NCBI GenBank assembly: GCA_011109175.1
Contig: RDEW01000003.1
Coordinates: forward strand, 1,916,923 to 1,980,922
Origin: Dicyema japonicum
Lineage: Eukaryota; Dicyemida; Rhombozoa; Dicyemidae
Direction: 5' to 3'
DNA length: 64,000 bases
The notes beneath the pieces were generated by a model that worked only from the letters and a program-made list of their open reading frames with translations, was not told the DNA's origin and ran no database searches. Position 1 is the stretch's first letter. Each line of letters opens with the position of its first letter. A program made the translations under genes and the position numbers. Positions 11,776-22,589 of this stretch are shown here, piece after piece.

Positions 11776-13592
11776 TAATCTTGTCTTTCCTTAATAAAAG
11801 TATTAAGACTGTTGCCGAAAAAAATTAAATTTATTTTAAATAATTTAAATAATATAGTGAACTTTTTTGATGGGACTTGTTAAAAAAATTAAAGAATATA
11901 ATGAAAGTTAATTTTCTATTGGGTTTATTCACTTGTATTTGCAATGTGTTGTATGCATTAATTACGAATATATGTAGCCATATCGTTTATTAGAACCACA
12001 GAAAACAAGACTCACTATGAAACATATTGAATTTTTAAAAACATAAAGTAAAACAATTATAAAAAGATCCTTCTTCCTCAGATCGTTTGGAAAGTCACCG
12101 AACTGAGTTATATGTTTACTACTTTTGAAAAAAAAGAACTAAAATAGCTTGGTTGTACAGATGGATGTGGAAAAATAGCTTGAAATCGAACATGAAGTAT
12201 AAAATTTTAACTAATTTTTATTGTTTAAGAGAATTCGGTTCTATTTTAGCGGTTTTTAAAAGCTTTTAATCTAAAGGCGACACACTAGAGTACTACCGTC
12301 TCTAGAACTCGAAGTAATATTGTAAGACGAGCTCTCAAAGTCGTCAACGAGTAGTTTACCTTAAAAACAATGATAAAATAACGCTTATGATTCATATAAC
12401 TTGTGATACAAAATAAATCATTTTTGAGTTCTTCAATGACTAGACAATGTGGATTCGCTTTCTTCTTAAAAAGCCAGAGTCTCAAAAGTATAATATGAGA
12501 ACAACATTATAACACCTTAAAAAAATTGGATAAGTCAGGAGAGGAGGATTGACTTGAGGAGAATTTATAGATTCTTTGATGTCCTAGGGTCAATAAAATA
12601 AGGTTACACGTATATTGAGAGGATTCATCATAACAATATTCGAATTCTTATACGTCAAAAATTAAAGTCTTGATCTTCATTCAAATAATTTTTAAACTTT
12701 ATATAGCTGTTAAGCACTAAAAGAGGTCTTCTGTTACGTAATCTTACTAACAAGAAGGATGCATGTCACCAAATGATCGATAAATCATCAGATGTTTTGA
12801 GTTTCCTGTAACAGCAAGGTAGGTGTCATAAAACCTTTTTTTGAATTCATTGATATTATTTTTTTAACTATTATTACTTAGGATTATTGATTTGCCATGT
12901 CAAGATAAAGATTCAAAGTTATGATTTTGTTTTTTTCTCGTAAAGTTCATGTATGGTCAAAGTACTTATAGATATGATTTCGTCTATCAAAATTGAATAT
13001 GGAGGACTATTTGTTATAAACTGAGATTCTAATTAATATGATTCTCTGTTCTATTTTATTTATATCTCTCATTTTGATTGATCTATTATTTAATTGAGAA
13101 TGAGAAATGATGTAGCCTCCGTGGATTGTAAGTATGACATTCTTCGAAGTTTTCTAGAGCTTTTCTTTAGCCACTTCTCAATTTCTCATATGAGGTGGTA
13201 CAGTTGAATAAAATGACTTTCAACAGATGGGCTTAGTACTTTTAGTTTCAATTATAATACCTTACAGAACAGAATGCTCAAAACAAATTACATGTACAAC
13301 TTAAGGATTTTTAATTCATGTAATAAAATACGAATCATCGGCGTTTTTCGAACTAGGTTAATTATAGCAAAAAAGAGAAAACACAACCGAAAGGAAAAAT
13401 CCTGATTGAGCGCAGTTCCATATAAATCTTGAAAAAAATTGCCTTTGATACGTACCAGGAAATTATAGTGTCTATTATAAGAATTGTTATCAAAAATGTC
13501 CTGGAATTGACAGCTGACAATAATAGTTAATGTTCATTCTATAATAAAATGATTAATTTTTTAAAGACAATTATTTAACAAAGAAACAAGTG
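11776..13592. other. AT-rich interval without recognisable content
   Basis: Only short frames with no family resemblance are present. I see no micro-intron-spliced coding series, RNA gene or clear repeat. Confidence 0.4.
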
Positions 13593-14640
13593 TTAGTTGA
13601 GGCAGCCGGCTCGTGGATCGCGAACGAGTTCCCTCGGAGTATGGCCATTCCAATTTTTTGTCTCAGCCATAACCCTTCTCATTCCTCCGAGTTCGCGTAA
13701 GAACTCAGCCGTCATTGGACCAACGGCCCCCGATGAATCGACCCCAACATTAGTAAATCGGTTACGGTTCCCGAGGCAATAATATTTCTTGATTTTCATG
13801 GTTTTTCGCGGTCGAAGCAGCTGCTCCAAGTGTCTGAACAGATTTGAAAAGATTCGTGCTTTAAAATGTGTCAACACAAGTTGCGTCCCAGACCAAAGAT
13901 CGTCCGGATGTGTAAAGGAAAAGGGTCATCCCGTCAGGTCTTTTCCATCTCCTCGATCGAGACTCACTGGTTCAAGCTGTGACGGGAGTCATCAGAGCTC
14001 TTACAATCACATCGTTCTGACCAGCGTGACGTGGTCCTCTTCCGGCGCTTCTTCTGCAAGACAACGAGTGCAATCCCTTCGCATCTACTATTTTCCTGCA
14101 TCGGCATCGGTGCTCCTGACAAACGTCTAGTCCTAGCCTTTGTCCGATTACAAACCTCAAAGAATCGTCGTCCAAAAGAGTCCCTAGGTTTGGGCAAGGT
14201 ATTGCACCAAGCCATGCTCCACTCCCTCCACTTGAAACTGACACCAAACAAGTCAGACGATGTTGATTTGCTTCTTTTTAAAAATCTTTGGAGCAGGCGT
14301 TGTCGTCCAAAAGAGTCCCTAGGTTTGGGCAAGGTATTGCACCAAGCCATGCTCCACTCCCTCCACTTGAAACTGACACCAAACAAGTCAGACGATGTTG
14401 ATTTGCTTCTTTTTAAAAATCTTTGGAGCAGACGTTATCCCAATTACTTTGCTTCGTTGTGTCTTTAGAGATTTTGAGTCCGGACCCGTTCCATTTCCGA
14501 CAAGCTTCATCAAATGACTCATTCCAGCGAAGTCCAATAGTGTGGTGAAAGACTTGCCGTATCAAATAGCTGCAGCTTGAGAAAAACGATAGATATGCCG
14601 GGTGCGCAACCTCCAGCACCGATCTTAGACCAACACCCCA
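13593..14640 (-). pseudogene. RLE-type LINE, C-terminal third
   Basis: On the minus strand: FHHTIGLRWNESFDEACRKW (about 14560-14500), SGGSGAWLGAIPCPNLGTLLDDDSLRF..RLGLDVCQEHRCRC (14230-14100), GLHSLSCRRSAGR.PRHA.QNDVI, then the restriction-like endonuclease [15 protein letters not shown] with WDATCVDTF (about 13945-13865). This copy keeps the PD...D residues intact. It ends with the C-terminal block VDSSGAVGP...FLRELGG. Relative to the copy at 63.6 kb a deletion of about 25 bp after RELGG shifts the tail frame. The 3' end, TAAATAATTGTCTTTAAAAA (minus sense), is shared with the tail copy at 21712-21868. Stops and a 135-bp duplication break it. Confidence 0.88.
14168..14435. repeat. 135-bp head-to-tail duplication in LINE sequence
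   Basis: 14168-14302 and 14303-14435 match at all but about one or two positions. No N lies between them, so unlike the N-split repeats this looks like a genuine recent tandem duplication. It repeats the GSGAWLGAIPCPNLGTLLDD coding segment (minus strand) in frame-preserving length. Confidence 0.9.
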
Positions 14641-14747
14641 TCCAATGATTAATTAATTGAATAACTGCTAAAAATGTTAATATAAATAAATCATATCACC
14701 CCCAATACGGTCAAAAGTTTTTCTGTCGTTTAATCTGTACAATAACA

Positions 14748-15663
14748 TTATGAACANTCATATGGAATCTTCATGTCATCCAAAAATAATTTGCCTACGG
14801 AAAAAATAGAAACTTTAGTCGTATCAGCAAGAAGAGCATGATCGTCAAAATATCTTAAAGGGTAAGCTTCTAACAAGATTAACCTGATATATCCCAATAG
14901 AATTGATTGGTTGTCACATATATGACTTTCGACAATTTGAAGCGAAAAAATAGTATTTTTAAGCCTTTCACATAAAATATGTTCAACATTATCTGCCATT
15001 TCGTCAATCCTGCGGCGAATTGAATCATTGCTAATTGGTACGGAATTTAAAATTTCGTCGGGATTTAAACCCATAAGATCTGATAGAATCACTGATAGAT
15101 GGTTTGATGAGATTTTCACCAGAAACATGGGAACTCTCATTTTTGGCAATAATCATTGCAATTTTATAGGATGCAATTAGTCCTCCTAAATATAATTTAA
15201 AATAAATACGACTATTGTTTCTTTCACTACTATTTGTAAAAACAGTGTCAATCGTTTTTTGTTTACGAAAAGAATCCTTTAATTCTTCAAAATAATGGTT
15301 TATCTTTTTCATCCGAATGTTTTCTCCTAAGATGATCCAACAATTTGGACAGTTTAATTGCATCATTTGATAATGACTTATTACACAGTAAATAATATGG
15401 TCTATTATCAAAATAATTTTTTTATAAATCCAAATATTCATTTTTATATTGACGAATTTTTAATGTAGAAAAACGACTCATACACGAACAAAAACAAGCA
15501 TGGTAATTTTAAAAATTTTAAAGAACAAAGGTTTACCACTTTAAAAATAAACTAACTTAATTTAAATTGAAAAAGATTAAATATATTTTCGACCCCCTTA
15601 CGATCGATCTGGATTGATTTTAGACCCCTGGGGGTCGAATCGACCCCAGGTTGAGAACCCCTG
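14748..15663 (-). pseudogene. hAT (ZBED5/SCAN-like) transposase remnant with 5' terminal inverted repeat
   Basis: The minus-strand terminus at 15663 reads CAGGGGTTCTCAACCTGGGG, a typical hAT terminal inverted repeat, with a GGTCGATTCGACC hairpin just inside. Two overlapping frames follow. 15441-15031 has CPNC and SSERNNSRI..LGGLIASYKIAMIIAKN.SSHVSGENLI. 15149-14748 has LNSVPISNDSIRRRIDEMADNVE..L and FSLQIVESHICDNQSILLGY.R. These match the N-terminal half of ZBED5-type hAT transposases. A frame shift joins the two. In the block usually written LQ-D-ES, the first catalytic Asp is Val (codon at 14931-14933). The element is cut off near the single N at 14757, so the C-terminal half and 3' terminus are missing. 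Confidence 0.85.
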
Positions 15664-17859
15664 GTCTACATGATGACTGATGTATTCATTTATGCTATAT
15701 TTTTAGTTAATGGAGGATTTTAGCCATGTAACGAAGGAAGGAGGATAGATATTACTGAAAATCTGATTATTAGTTGGCTGGGAGATTCTCATCTGGTGGT
15801 TATTTGTCACAACTTTGTGAAGTACAAGAAGACTGTAGTCGATGTATGCTATGCCATAATTTTTTGTTGCATTTGATAACTCTGCATAACTTCAAGGTTA
15901 TTGAGATAATCCAAGTTATTTTAATTCGGGAATCATTAATGTGTTGAATGATTTTGTTTTTTGATTATTTGCTGTGTGTCTGATTTTACAATGATTAATC
16001 TATTGATGTGGCATGTGCATAAACTTTAGTTTTGGGGGATGGGTAGATTTACTAGTATATGTGATCCGGTATTCCTAATGAAATTTTCAAGAAATGTCTG
16101 ATGTTCCTCCAGACTTGCCTCCGCTTTCCTGTATCCATACAATCATTTTTAGGAAGACTTGTAGAAGGGGACTAAAAATCAATTTTCTCACAATCCGAGC
16201 AATTCTAGCGTCTGTTGGCATACTTTTCCGTGGTTGTCCGCAAGTCGAAAAACATATATTAGTAATGCTTCATTGGTTTATAATAATGAATAAATTTTTA
16301 TTATCACAGATATTAAAGTTAGGAGGGACAATTGAAATAACATGGGTTCTGTCTCGAATTACGGCTCAAGGTTATTGATTTCACTTATTTTAAAGTATCT
16401 TGCAGATGATTTGCTCCATTATTTTTGGTAGCTACATATTGGCTTATTCGTCGATGACTCAAAACGTTCTTATTTTTCTGTTTAAATACCATTCTGATGG
16501 TTGATAGCTTCAAGTGCTGTGGAATATAGGAATATTGTCTCAACCAAGTCTTTGGTTAGTGTCGAATAGTATTTGGAGAGCTTCAATGAAATTTATTGGC
16601 CTTTCTTTAGACAATTTCATTTTTATTTGATCTAGTTCCGACATAATTGATAATATTGCCTCCAACAATAGTAATAGTGATCAAGAAGTTACGGGTTTCA
16701 CGAAGTCGTGGCTTCTAAGTGTAGTCAGACGTCCATAATTCTTGAAGAAAAGCAAAGACTTCTTGCATATCCTTTCAATTGTCTGGATACAAGTCGCATT
16801 GAACATTAACTTGGAGTCCTCTTTAGCATTCTCTGTTTTTTCTACGGCGGATAGTGCCTTTACTTACAAAAATAAAAGCATCTTTTAGGGGAACGTGGTT
16901 TAAATGATAAAAGTCTTAATTTTTAATTAAATTGTTTTGAGTACTTTCTTTGTCAATGATTTTTCACATTTGGGCGGCGTCATTCCTTTTTAGTTAACAA
17001 GTTAGTTTAAAAAACACTTCTTGGTTTTCCGTAGGCATATGAATACTCTTGTGATGTGCTCCACACTATTTTCTACTAGTTTCTTGCATCCACCTGTCTT
17101 AGTTTAGCGGCTGACATCACTCTAGTAATGTCTGTCTTATCGTACTCTCAGTATGTATACTACTCAGTTTTCTATTACTCTATTTTTATAAAAGCACTAT
17201 CACGAGAGGCACAATATAGCACATTATGTGCAGCAAAGGAGATCATTCTGAATGTCGACCTCTTCCACACACTTCTATTGTTTGTTAAGGCTCTTAATGA
17301 GTCTATGCATGGTAACCTTCTCGAATCCGCCATCCAATCATCACAGTACTAGTTTTTAGTGTTCATTAAATCATAAAAATTAAATCATAAAATTTATTCA
17401 GCATGAAGACAAAATATTCATTTCCAGAGTTTTTTTCATTTCCTTTGTTCCTTTTATTCCATTTCTACTTGAGTGGCGCTATGTGATCCATCGCCCAGTG
17501 CCGGAGTGGCGCTAAAAAGATCATTTACTTTCCCCCACTCCAATGGAAGGGTTCCATAACTGAAAGACAGGACATGCTATTTTATTTCCGCTGGTGTAGG
17601 ATTCCCTATGTTATGAAGATTTTCTATCTTTTCTTGACTGTGAAATGAGATCAGGCGATTAAGTCGTTTTAATTATACACTTCGATGATTATGGATGACT
17701 TCAGGGAACTCCTCCTATGTTTTGGTGATATGAATCGTACTGTACCTTCAGACACCTCATTGACTGCATATTTGTTCCTATTCAGTTCATCAAAGAATTT
17801 TGTGGAGACAGTCCTTAACTTTTATTCGTGTCTGTACGTATCTCTGTCACTATCACAGG
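15664..17859. other. Interval without recognisable content
   Basis: A 95-codon frame at 16094-16378 (plus) has no family resemblance that I can see. Otherwise I find only short scattered frames. Confidence 0.35.
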
Positions 17860-18430
17860 TATCTATCAATGATCCTGATGACCGCACTAATCAGATAGCA
17901 TATTTAAAATGTGATTATGATAAGGGATGCAAGAAACCTTGTCTTCCTCAAAAAGGCTGGCTGTCGGGTGCTTGGTTGAATGCTTATTCATGTGCTAAAA
18001 TAGGCTACCCACTGGACGTTGATTCACTGAGAATAGCCGCTTCACTCAATCCTTGCCTCAATGTTTGTACTAAATGAAAAAGTCGCTGTGGTTTAGATCG
18101 ATCCATGTGGTTTATCATTCATTTGTCGTACAAGTTGACCCCGGCATACCACCATTGTCTTTTAAACCCATTGGTGGATCCTAGAGCAATGACAAACGTT
18201 ACGATGGAATGACCACCTCCTGGCTTGGAAGCTACGTGTGTTACAAACAATTTGGTTGCTTTTGTGTCGGACCGAGGCTATGCTTCTAAGTATGCCGAGG
18301 ATCAAAAGAAATAAATTACAAAAGTATTTTCGACGAGCATTTGTTTGTCATTTTCGCTGTTGAGACGTCAGGAATCCACAAGAGGATGATTTAGTCTGTC
18401 TGATCGGCTCAATGTCCAACGAGTCTAAGT
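17860..18430 (+). pseudogene. RLE-type LINE fragment (second subfamily)
   Basis: DPDDRTNQIAYLKCDYDKG (17873-17930), LSGAWLNAYSCAKIGYPLDVDSLRIAASL.PCLNVCTK (17960-18075) and then, with frame changes, SRCGLD, PPGLEATCV, FVSDRGYASKYAEDQKK and a degenerate FAVETSG (about 18355-18375). The order equals the region before, within and after the restriction-like endonuclease. Sequence details differ from the 13.6- and 10-kb copies, so this looks like a separate subfamily. The endonuclease core is partly deleted. Confidence 0.75.
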
Positions 18431-18559
18431 GAGACTTGATGCTTCGAGAGCAAAAAGAAATGTCGATTGAAGTAGGGAAGTCGACAGGAAAGGGTACTTG
18501 TGTGTTTTCTTGGATTATTGAGAATGATCAGATCGTCAAAACTGTCGGATATGAAGGCT

Positions 18560-18811
18560 TCCCGTTGATCCAGTTGTTGGTCAGTATACCATTGAGAACT
18601 CTGCGCTTAGGAATCTTTTGAGTTCGGGACGGTAGTCGTCGGAGCATGACGATAGAGGGGGTATATACATATTAACAACTGTCAATCGGAGAGAGAGTAG
18701 GCGAATTCTCAGAGGCCGCCGTGGGTTTAGTTTCGCCTCTTGGAAAAAGCTATATCCACTGAATGTTTGAAGAGAAAGCGTTGTAGTTGGTAATTTTCGT
18801 ATGGATACCAT
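18560..18811 (-). pseudogene. LINE endonuclease fragment (Jockey/RTE-like)
   Basis: The minus-strand frame contains LRLTVVNMYIPPLSSCSDDYRPEL followed by a block in the place of GDFNAHH. This matches the middle of an APE-type endonuclease (VVNVYMPP motif). It is too short to place in a clade, and the catalytic residues lie outside the fragment. Confidence 0.5.
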
Positions 18812-19189
18812 TAATGTTAACTTGTGAATTTACGCAGTAAAAGAGCATCACGGAACTTCAAATGTGGAGTCATTGTATGAACACTAGCAATGATTATAAT
18901 TAAGCCAAACGTTGGTGTAAGTAACAGAAATTACGCTTAAGCATCGCTATTATTTTCCGGGACTACTAAGGAAGTCGTCACAACCTTGAAAGCTGGAGTT
19001 GTGGTTGTAACATGATAATGAAATTTATGAACAGAATAACTAAAATCCCCAATCAATCTAAGAAATCAAAAATTTGACCTCTTCTAACTCGGGGACCTGC
19101 ATTTATGATTCCTAACCTCGATTTGATATCTAAGGATCACTCTACCTTAATTGCCTGTCTAATAGTCGATACGTCTTACAGATACACGC

Positions 19190-19595
19190 ACAACATTATT
19201 ATTATTGGCGTTTACGCTTTCTCGCAGGTCGTTACGAATTCTATACAACACGAAACGACTCTTTACATGCCCCGTAGCCTGTCAAGGTTTTTCCGTCTCT
19301 GAGGCGTCTCCCGATTTCTTTAAGGTCTTCGTTAAGACAGCTATTAAAGTTGTCTTTGGTTGACCAAGGAAAAGCGGAGCGTCCAGAACAAAGTAGTCTT
19401 CCATGGCCATGTTCGCGGGTATCCCCAGGTTCAGACGAAGTATGTGTCCAAATAACTTCCATCTTGTCTTCAGGAACCCCTCTGACATTGAAAATCAAGA
19501 GGAAGAAGTCTAGTCCACGAATTCCGTGTTTTCCAGACATAGTGTTCTCGAGCCACGTCACCAGTTCAACCAAAAACCACAGCATTATTTTATAA
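19190..19595 (-). pseudogene. APE-type LINE, C-terminal fragment
   Basis: The minus-strand series KTRWKLFGHILRLNLGIPANMAMEDYF, then LFLG.PKTTLIAVL, then NEDLKEIGRRLRDGKTL matches the C-terminal tail of the LINE at 38.97-40.1 kb (ARWRLFGHILRLEQDTPANV). A frame shift lies near 19350. Only the 3' end of the element is present, as expected of a 5'-truncated insertion. Confidence 0.8.
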
Positions 19596-20599
19596 TATTG
19601 ATTTCATAATCAAAGCAATATCTAAAAAAATACTTGATTTTACATTATGATGGTATATGGAGGAAATCGAGAATAGTAGGTCCTTTGGAGATCAAAACTC
19701 ATATAAACCAACGCTACATGTTATATATTACAAATATTATGGAAATTAACGATGGACGCTAAAGTGCCAATTAATTCGACTTCCTGAAGTACTTGTGAGT
19801 CACTATTGAAAGAAAAGCATATGAAAGACATGTTATGCAGGAGAAAGAAATGCTCCGGGCATTAGGAAGAAGCATTCCACTTTGTGTATTTACGAATCCT
19901 AATACGTCTATGAATAAGTATCTTTGCCACATCTAAGACCGAAAGGTCTCGAGAAATCGAGAAAGGTGGCACTGAAGATCATATGATACATTGGAAACGT
20001 GTAAATAACTGTTATGTGAAATGAAAATATTTGGGAATCGAGGTTAAAAGAAGAAGCTTAAGTTCTTCGTCTAAAGTTCAACGAAAGTATTCTAAGAAAA
20101 AACCATAATGTTATTAAGGCGCTCTCTTCTTCAAGCGATCAACACTTACTATCTATAGACACCCACCATATTTTGTTTGTCAACAATTTGCGGTACGTTC
20201 TATTACCTACCAAAATGAGACTCTTTTATTGGGAATCAGACCGAGACAATTCGTCACGACCTGATTGATAAAAAGGAATGCTGTCGACTTTTCTTCAGGT
20301 TGGCTAACGACCAAGATTGCCTGCAAGACGGAACATCTTAGTCATGGATGTCACGTGTAGGGTACACTTACAGACATGAATTTCTTAAGCATGCATCACG
20401 TGGGGGCCATCCATCTCCTGGATAAATAATGTGAAGATCATAGCTACCAGAAAAGAACGTTTAGAGTTATCAAGTGATTGGACTCCTAGAAAGAAATACT
20501 CCCCAACAACTTCTCTGGAATACTTGATTCGTTGGAACCGAGAGTCCGGTTCGGGCTCAAAGGAGGAACATGAAGTCACTACTGCAACGTGTAAGTAAT

Positions 20600-21150
20600 G
20601 TCAGAGGTTAAGTCCGCCATCTCTACTCTCACAGTACTCGAATCCGTCAAAAGGTAAAGCCTTCGATACTGTGTGGTACGAAGACATCCTATCCAGACTC
20701 ATATCAGCAGACATTCCAAAATACCTATTTGTAAGGCTAAGATTTTCTGAGAGACGGAGGACACGTTTCCAGAGAAATTTCTGGGTGTAACAGTCGATAA
20801 GGAAGGTTCATTTCATAAAGATGTCAAGTTGAAGAGGAAAAAAGAGCTACAGGCGCTTCTCTGCACACGTAAGCTGGCCGTCAGTACTGAGACCTTCTTT
20901 TTCATATTCATGAGGATAATCCCACCAAAGTTATTGTATGGATATTAGGCATGGTCTTGAAGATCAGCTATAAAGTTAGCATTGGGCAGAAGACTACAAG
21001 ACGTTTTGAGCATTGAAGAGGAGAGGATTCTTGCCCCGGTGAAACAGATAGGTGAATAGAGGATTCGTGGATTCCGCACAAGAAAGTATAGAAATTAAGG
21101 AGATGGGGGACGAGCGAAGTGTCCAGGCCGTAAGGCGGACTGATTAAAAA
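20600..21150 (+). pseudogene. Jockey-like LINE reverse transcriptase remnant
   Basis: KAFDTVWYEDILSRLISADIPKYL (20657-20735) is reverse-transcriptase motif A and the following helix. EKFLGVTVDKEGSFHKDV and KRKKELQALLCTRKLA (about 20770-20885) correspond to the segment after the catalytic YADD motif, which is absent. The catalytic part has therefore been deleted between 20740 and 20770. Stops and frame changes continue to about 21150. Confidence 0.65.
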
Positions 21151-21223
21151 ACCCTATAGCTAACTCCTAATCCAGTTTGTAGTAAAGTTGTTATGTTAAG
21201 GAGCTCTCTAAAAGGGTTATAAG

Positions 21224-22114
21224 TAGGGCAACCGAAAGTCATATAAGTCATATCTTACTTTATTGGTAATATTAATAATTTTTTATAAATATAATTATTA
21301 TTTAATCTATTTTTATTATATAATTATTAAATATATATATATATTATTTTTTTCGCGTGGAGTTTCTTGTTGTTCTGATGCTCAAATCAAAATTGTCAAA
21401 CCAGAAAAAAATTACAAAAATCATAAGCAAATACCCGATTCAATTTGAAAGGGATTTTAATGGGAATTTATATTGTCTAAAATGTCTTTAAAAATTTTAA
21501 CGTGGAACAATACCCGCAAAAAATGAAACACAAGTGTTCAGATTTGAGAAATTTGTCTAAAGTTCAAATAAATTATTTCCACATTCAAAATTTGTTGCCC
21601 TCACTTATTTCAAATCAAATTACGAGAATCAAAGATACTGTTAGAAGAAATGTATTTTTAAGTGTGGATCAGACCCAAAATTCAATAAAGTATTTTTTTG
21701 AAATATTATAGCGGAGGAATGGTTGCCAGAAAAAAAAAGGGATCAACGAGAAGGGTTCTGGCTGAGACAAAAGATTGGAATGGTCATCTATGAGTGAACT
21801 CGTTCGCGATCCACGCAGCAGGCTTCCCCAATTAACATTTGTTTCCTTGTCAAATAATTGTCTTTAAAAAATATTACAGTCGGGACTGTTGAAAATACTA
21901 TGACATATTGATTGTAAAACAATTATCATCTATGAAGATGGACGCTAAAGCCTCAATACAATCAGATAAATTAACAAAAAATTTGGCAGATTTGAATTCT
22001 GTCTACCATCCGATTATTCTGGAAATAAGGTCATATTTAATTTTTTAAAGTCTTAAAGTTATATTTTTAAGGTCATATTTCAATCATTTTTAGGTCTTAT
22101 TTGTGGTTGCCCTA
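21224..22114. mobile_element. hAT-like miniature transposon, copy 1 (TIR TAGGGCAACC)
   Basis: The ends are TAGGGCAACC (21224-21233) and GGTTGCCCTA (22105-22114), flanked by the 7-bp direct repeat TTATAAG (21217-21223 and 22115-22121). Subterminal sequences rich in GTCATAT / AGGTCATATTT recur in copy 2 at 43318-44378. Seven- to eight-bp target duplications and TAGGG termini suggest the hAT superfamily. No transposase can be recognised; the 69-codon frame at 21502-21711 resembles nothing I know. A LINE tail is inserted at 21712-21868. Confidence 0.85.
21712..21868 (+). mobile_element. 5'-truncated RLE-LINE tail with target-site duplication, nested in the miniature element
   Basis: The segment repeats the last part of the RLE-type LINE (GGATCAACGAGAAGGG, then ACTCGTTCGCGATCCACGC, then TAATTGTCTTTAAAAAA), also seen reversed at 13593-13790 and 63597-63790. 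It is flanked by AAATATTATAG (21701-21711) and AAATATTACAG (21869-21879), 10 of 11 matching. It carries only the C-terminal residues and 3' end, a dead-on-arrival insertion. Confidence 0.85.
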
Positions 22115-22329
22115 TTATAAGTCAATTTATATGCTGGGGTCGGCATATTCTTACAGATGACTACACCTGAGTTTAGTATCATTAATGCTGATTAATATGT
22201 CAATTTCCGAACAAATCAAGCAAATTAATCCAAAAATTAATGATATCATTCTATCTCCTCAAAAAACCAAATGAAAGAAAGTAATCTTTCAATATAACTG
22301 GTTATGTTGCTGTCGTTGAGAGGTTGGAG

Positions 22330-22475
22330 GGAGAGATGCCATCGACACAGGTGGCGTCCAGGCAGGTTTTACACTTCCCATTGGAGGAGAGTGGTTCGTC
22401 AGGTCTTTGGATGGCTTTAGCAAGTCCAAGCGGCTTCAATTGGACAGGAATATATAATTTAAGAGTTTGATGGAA
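22330..22475 (-). pseudogene. RLE-LINE endonuclease fragment
   Basis: Minus-strand blocks read PVQLKPLGLAKAIQRPDEP and CLDATCVDG, corresponding to the PD...D core of the restriction-like endonuclease. The segment is a diverged relative of 31590-31735, with which it shares GGCGTCC and AGCAAGTCCAAGCG. It is separated by about 120 bp from the larger copy upstream on the same strand. Confidence 0.6.
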
Positions 22476-22589
22476 AATTTACTTTAAATAAAGTACTAGT
22501 TGGGTTAGTGTCTTCCAAAATGTTAGGAAAATATTTAAAGGATTAAATAAAGTCATTTTAGAACTTTATTAATTTAATTGACTCAAAAT

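Noticed and set aside
16094-16378. 95-codon plus-strand frame
   Set aside because: No family resemblance, no flanking microintron-joined exons; probably chance.
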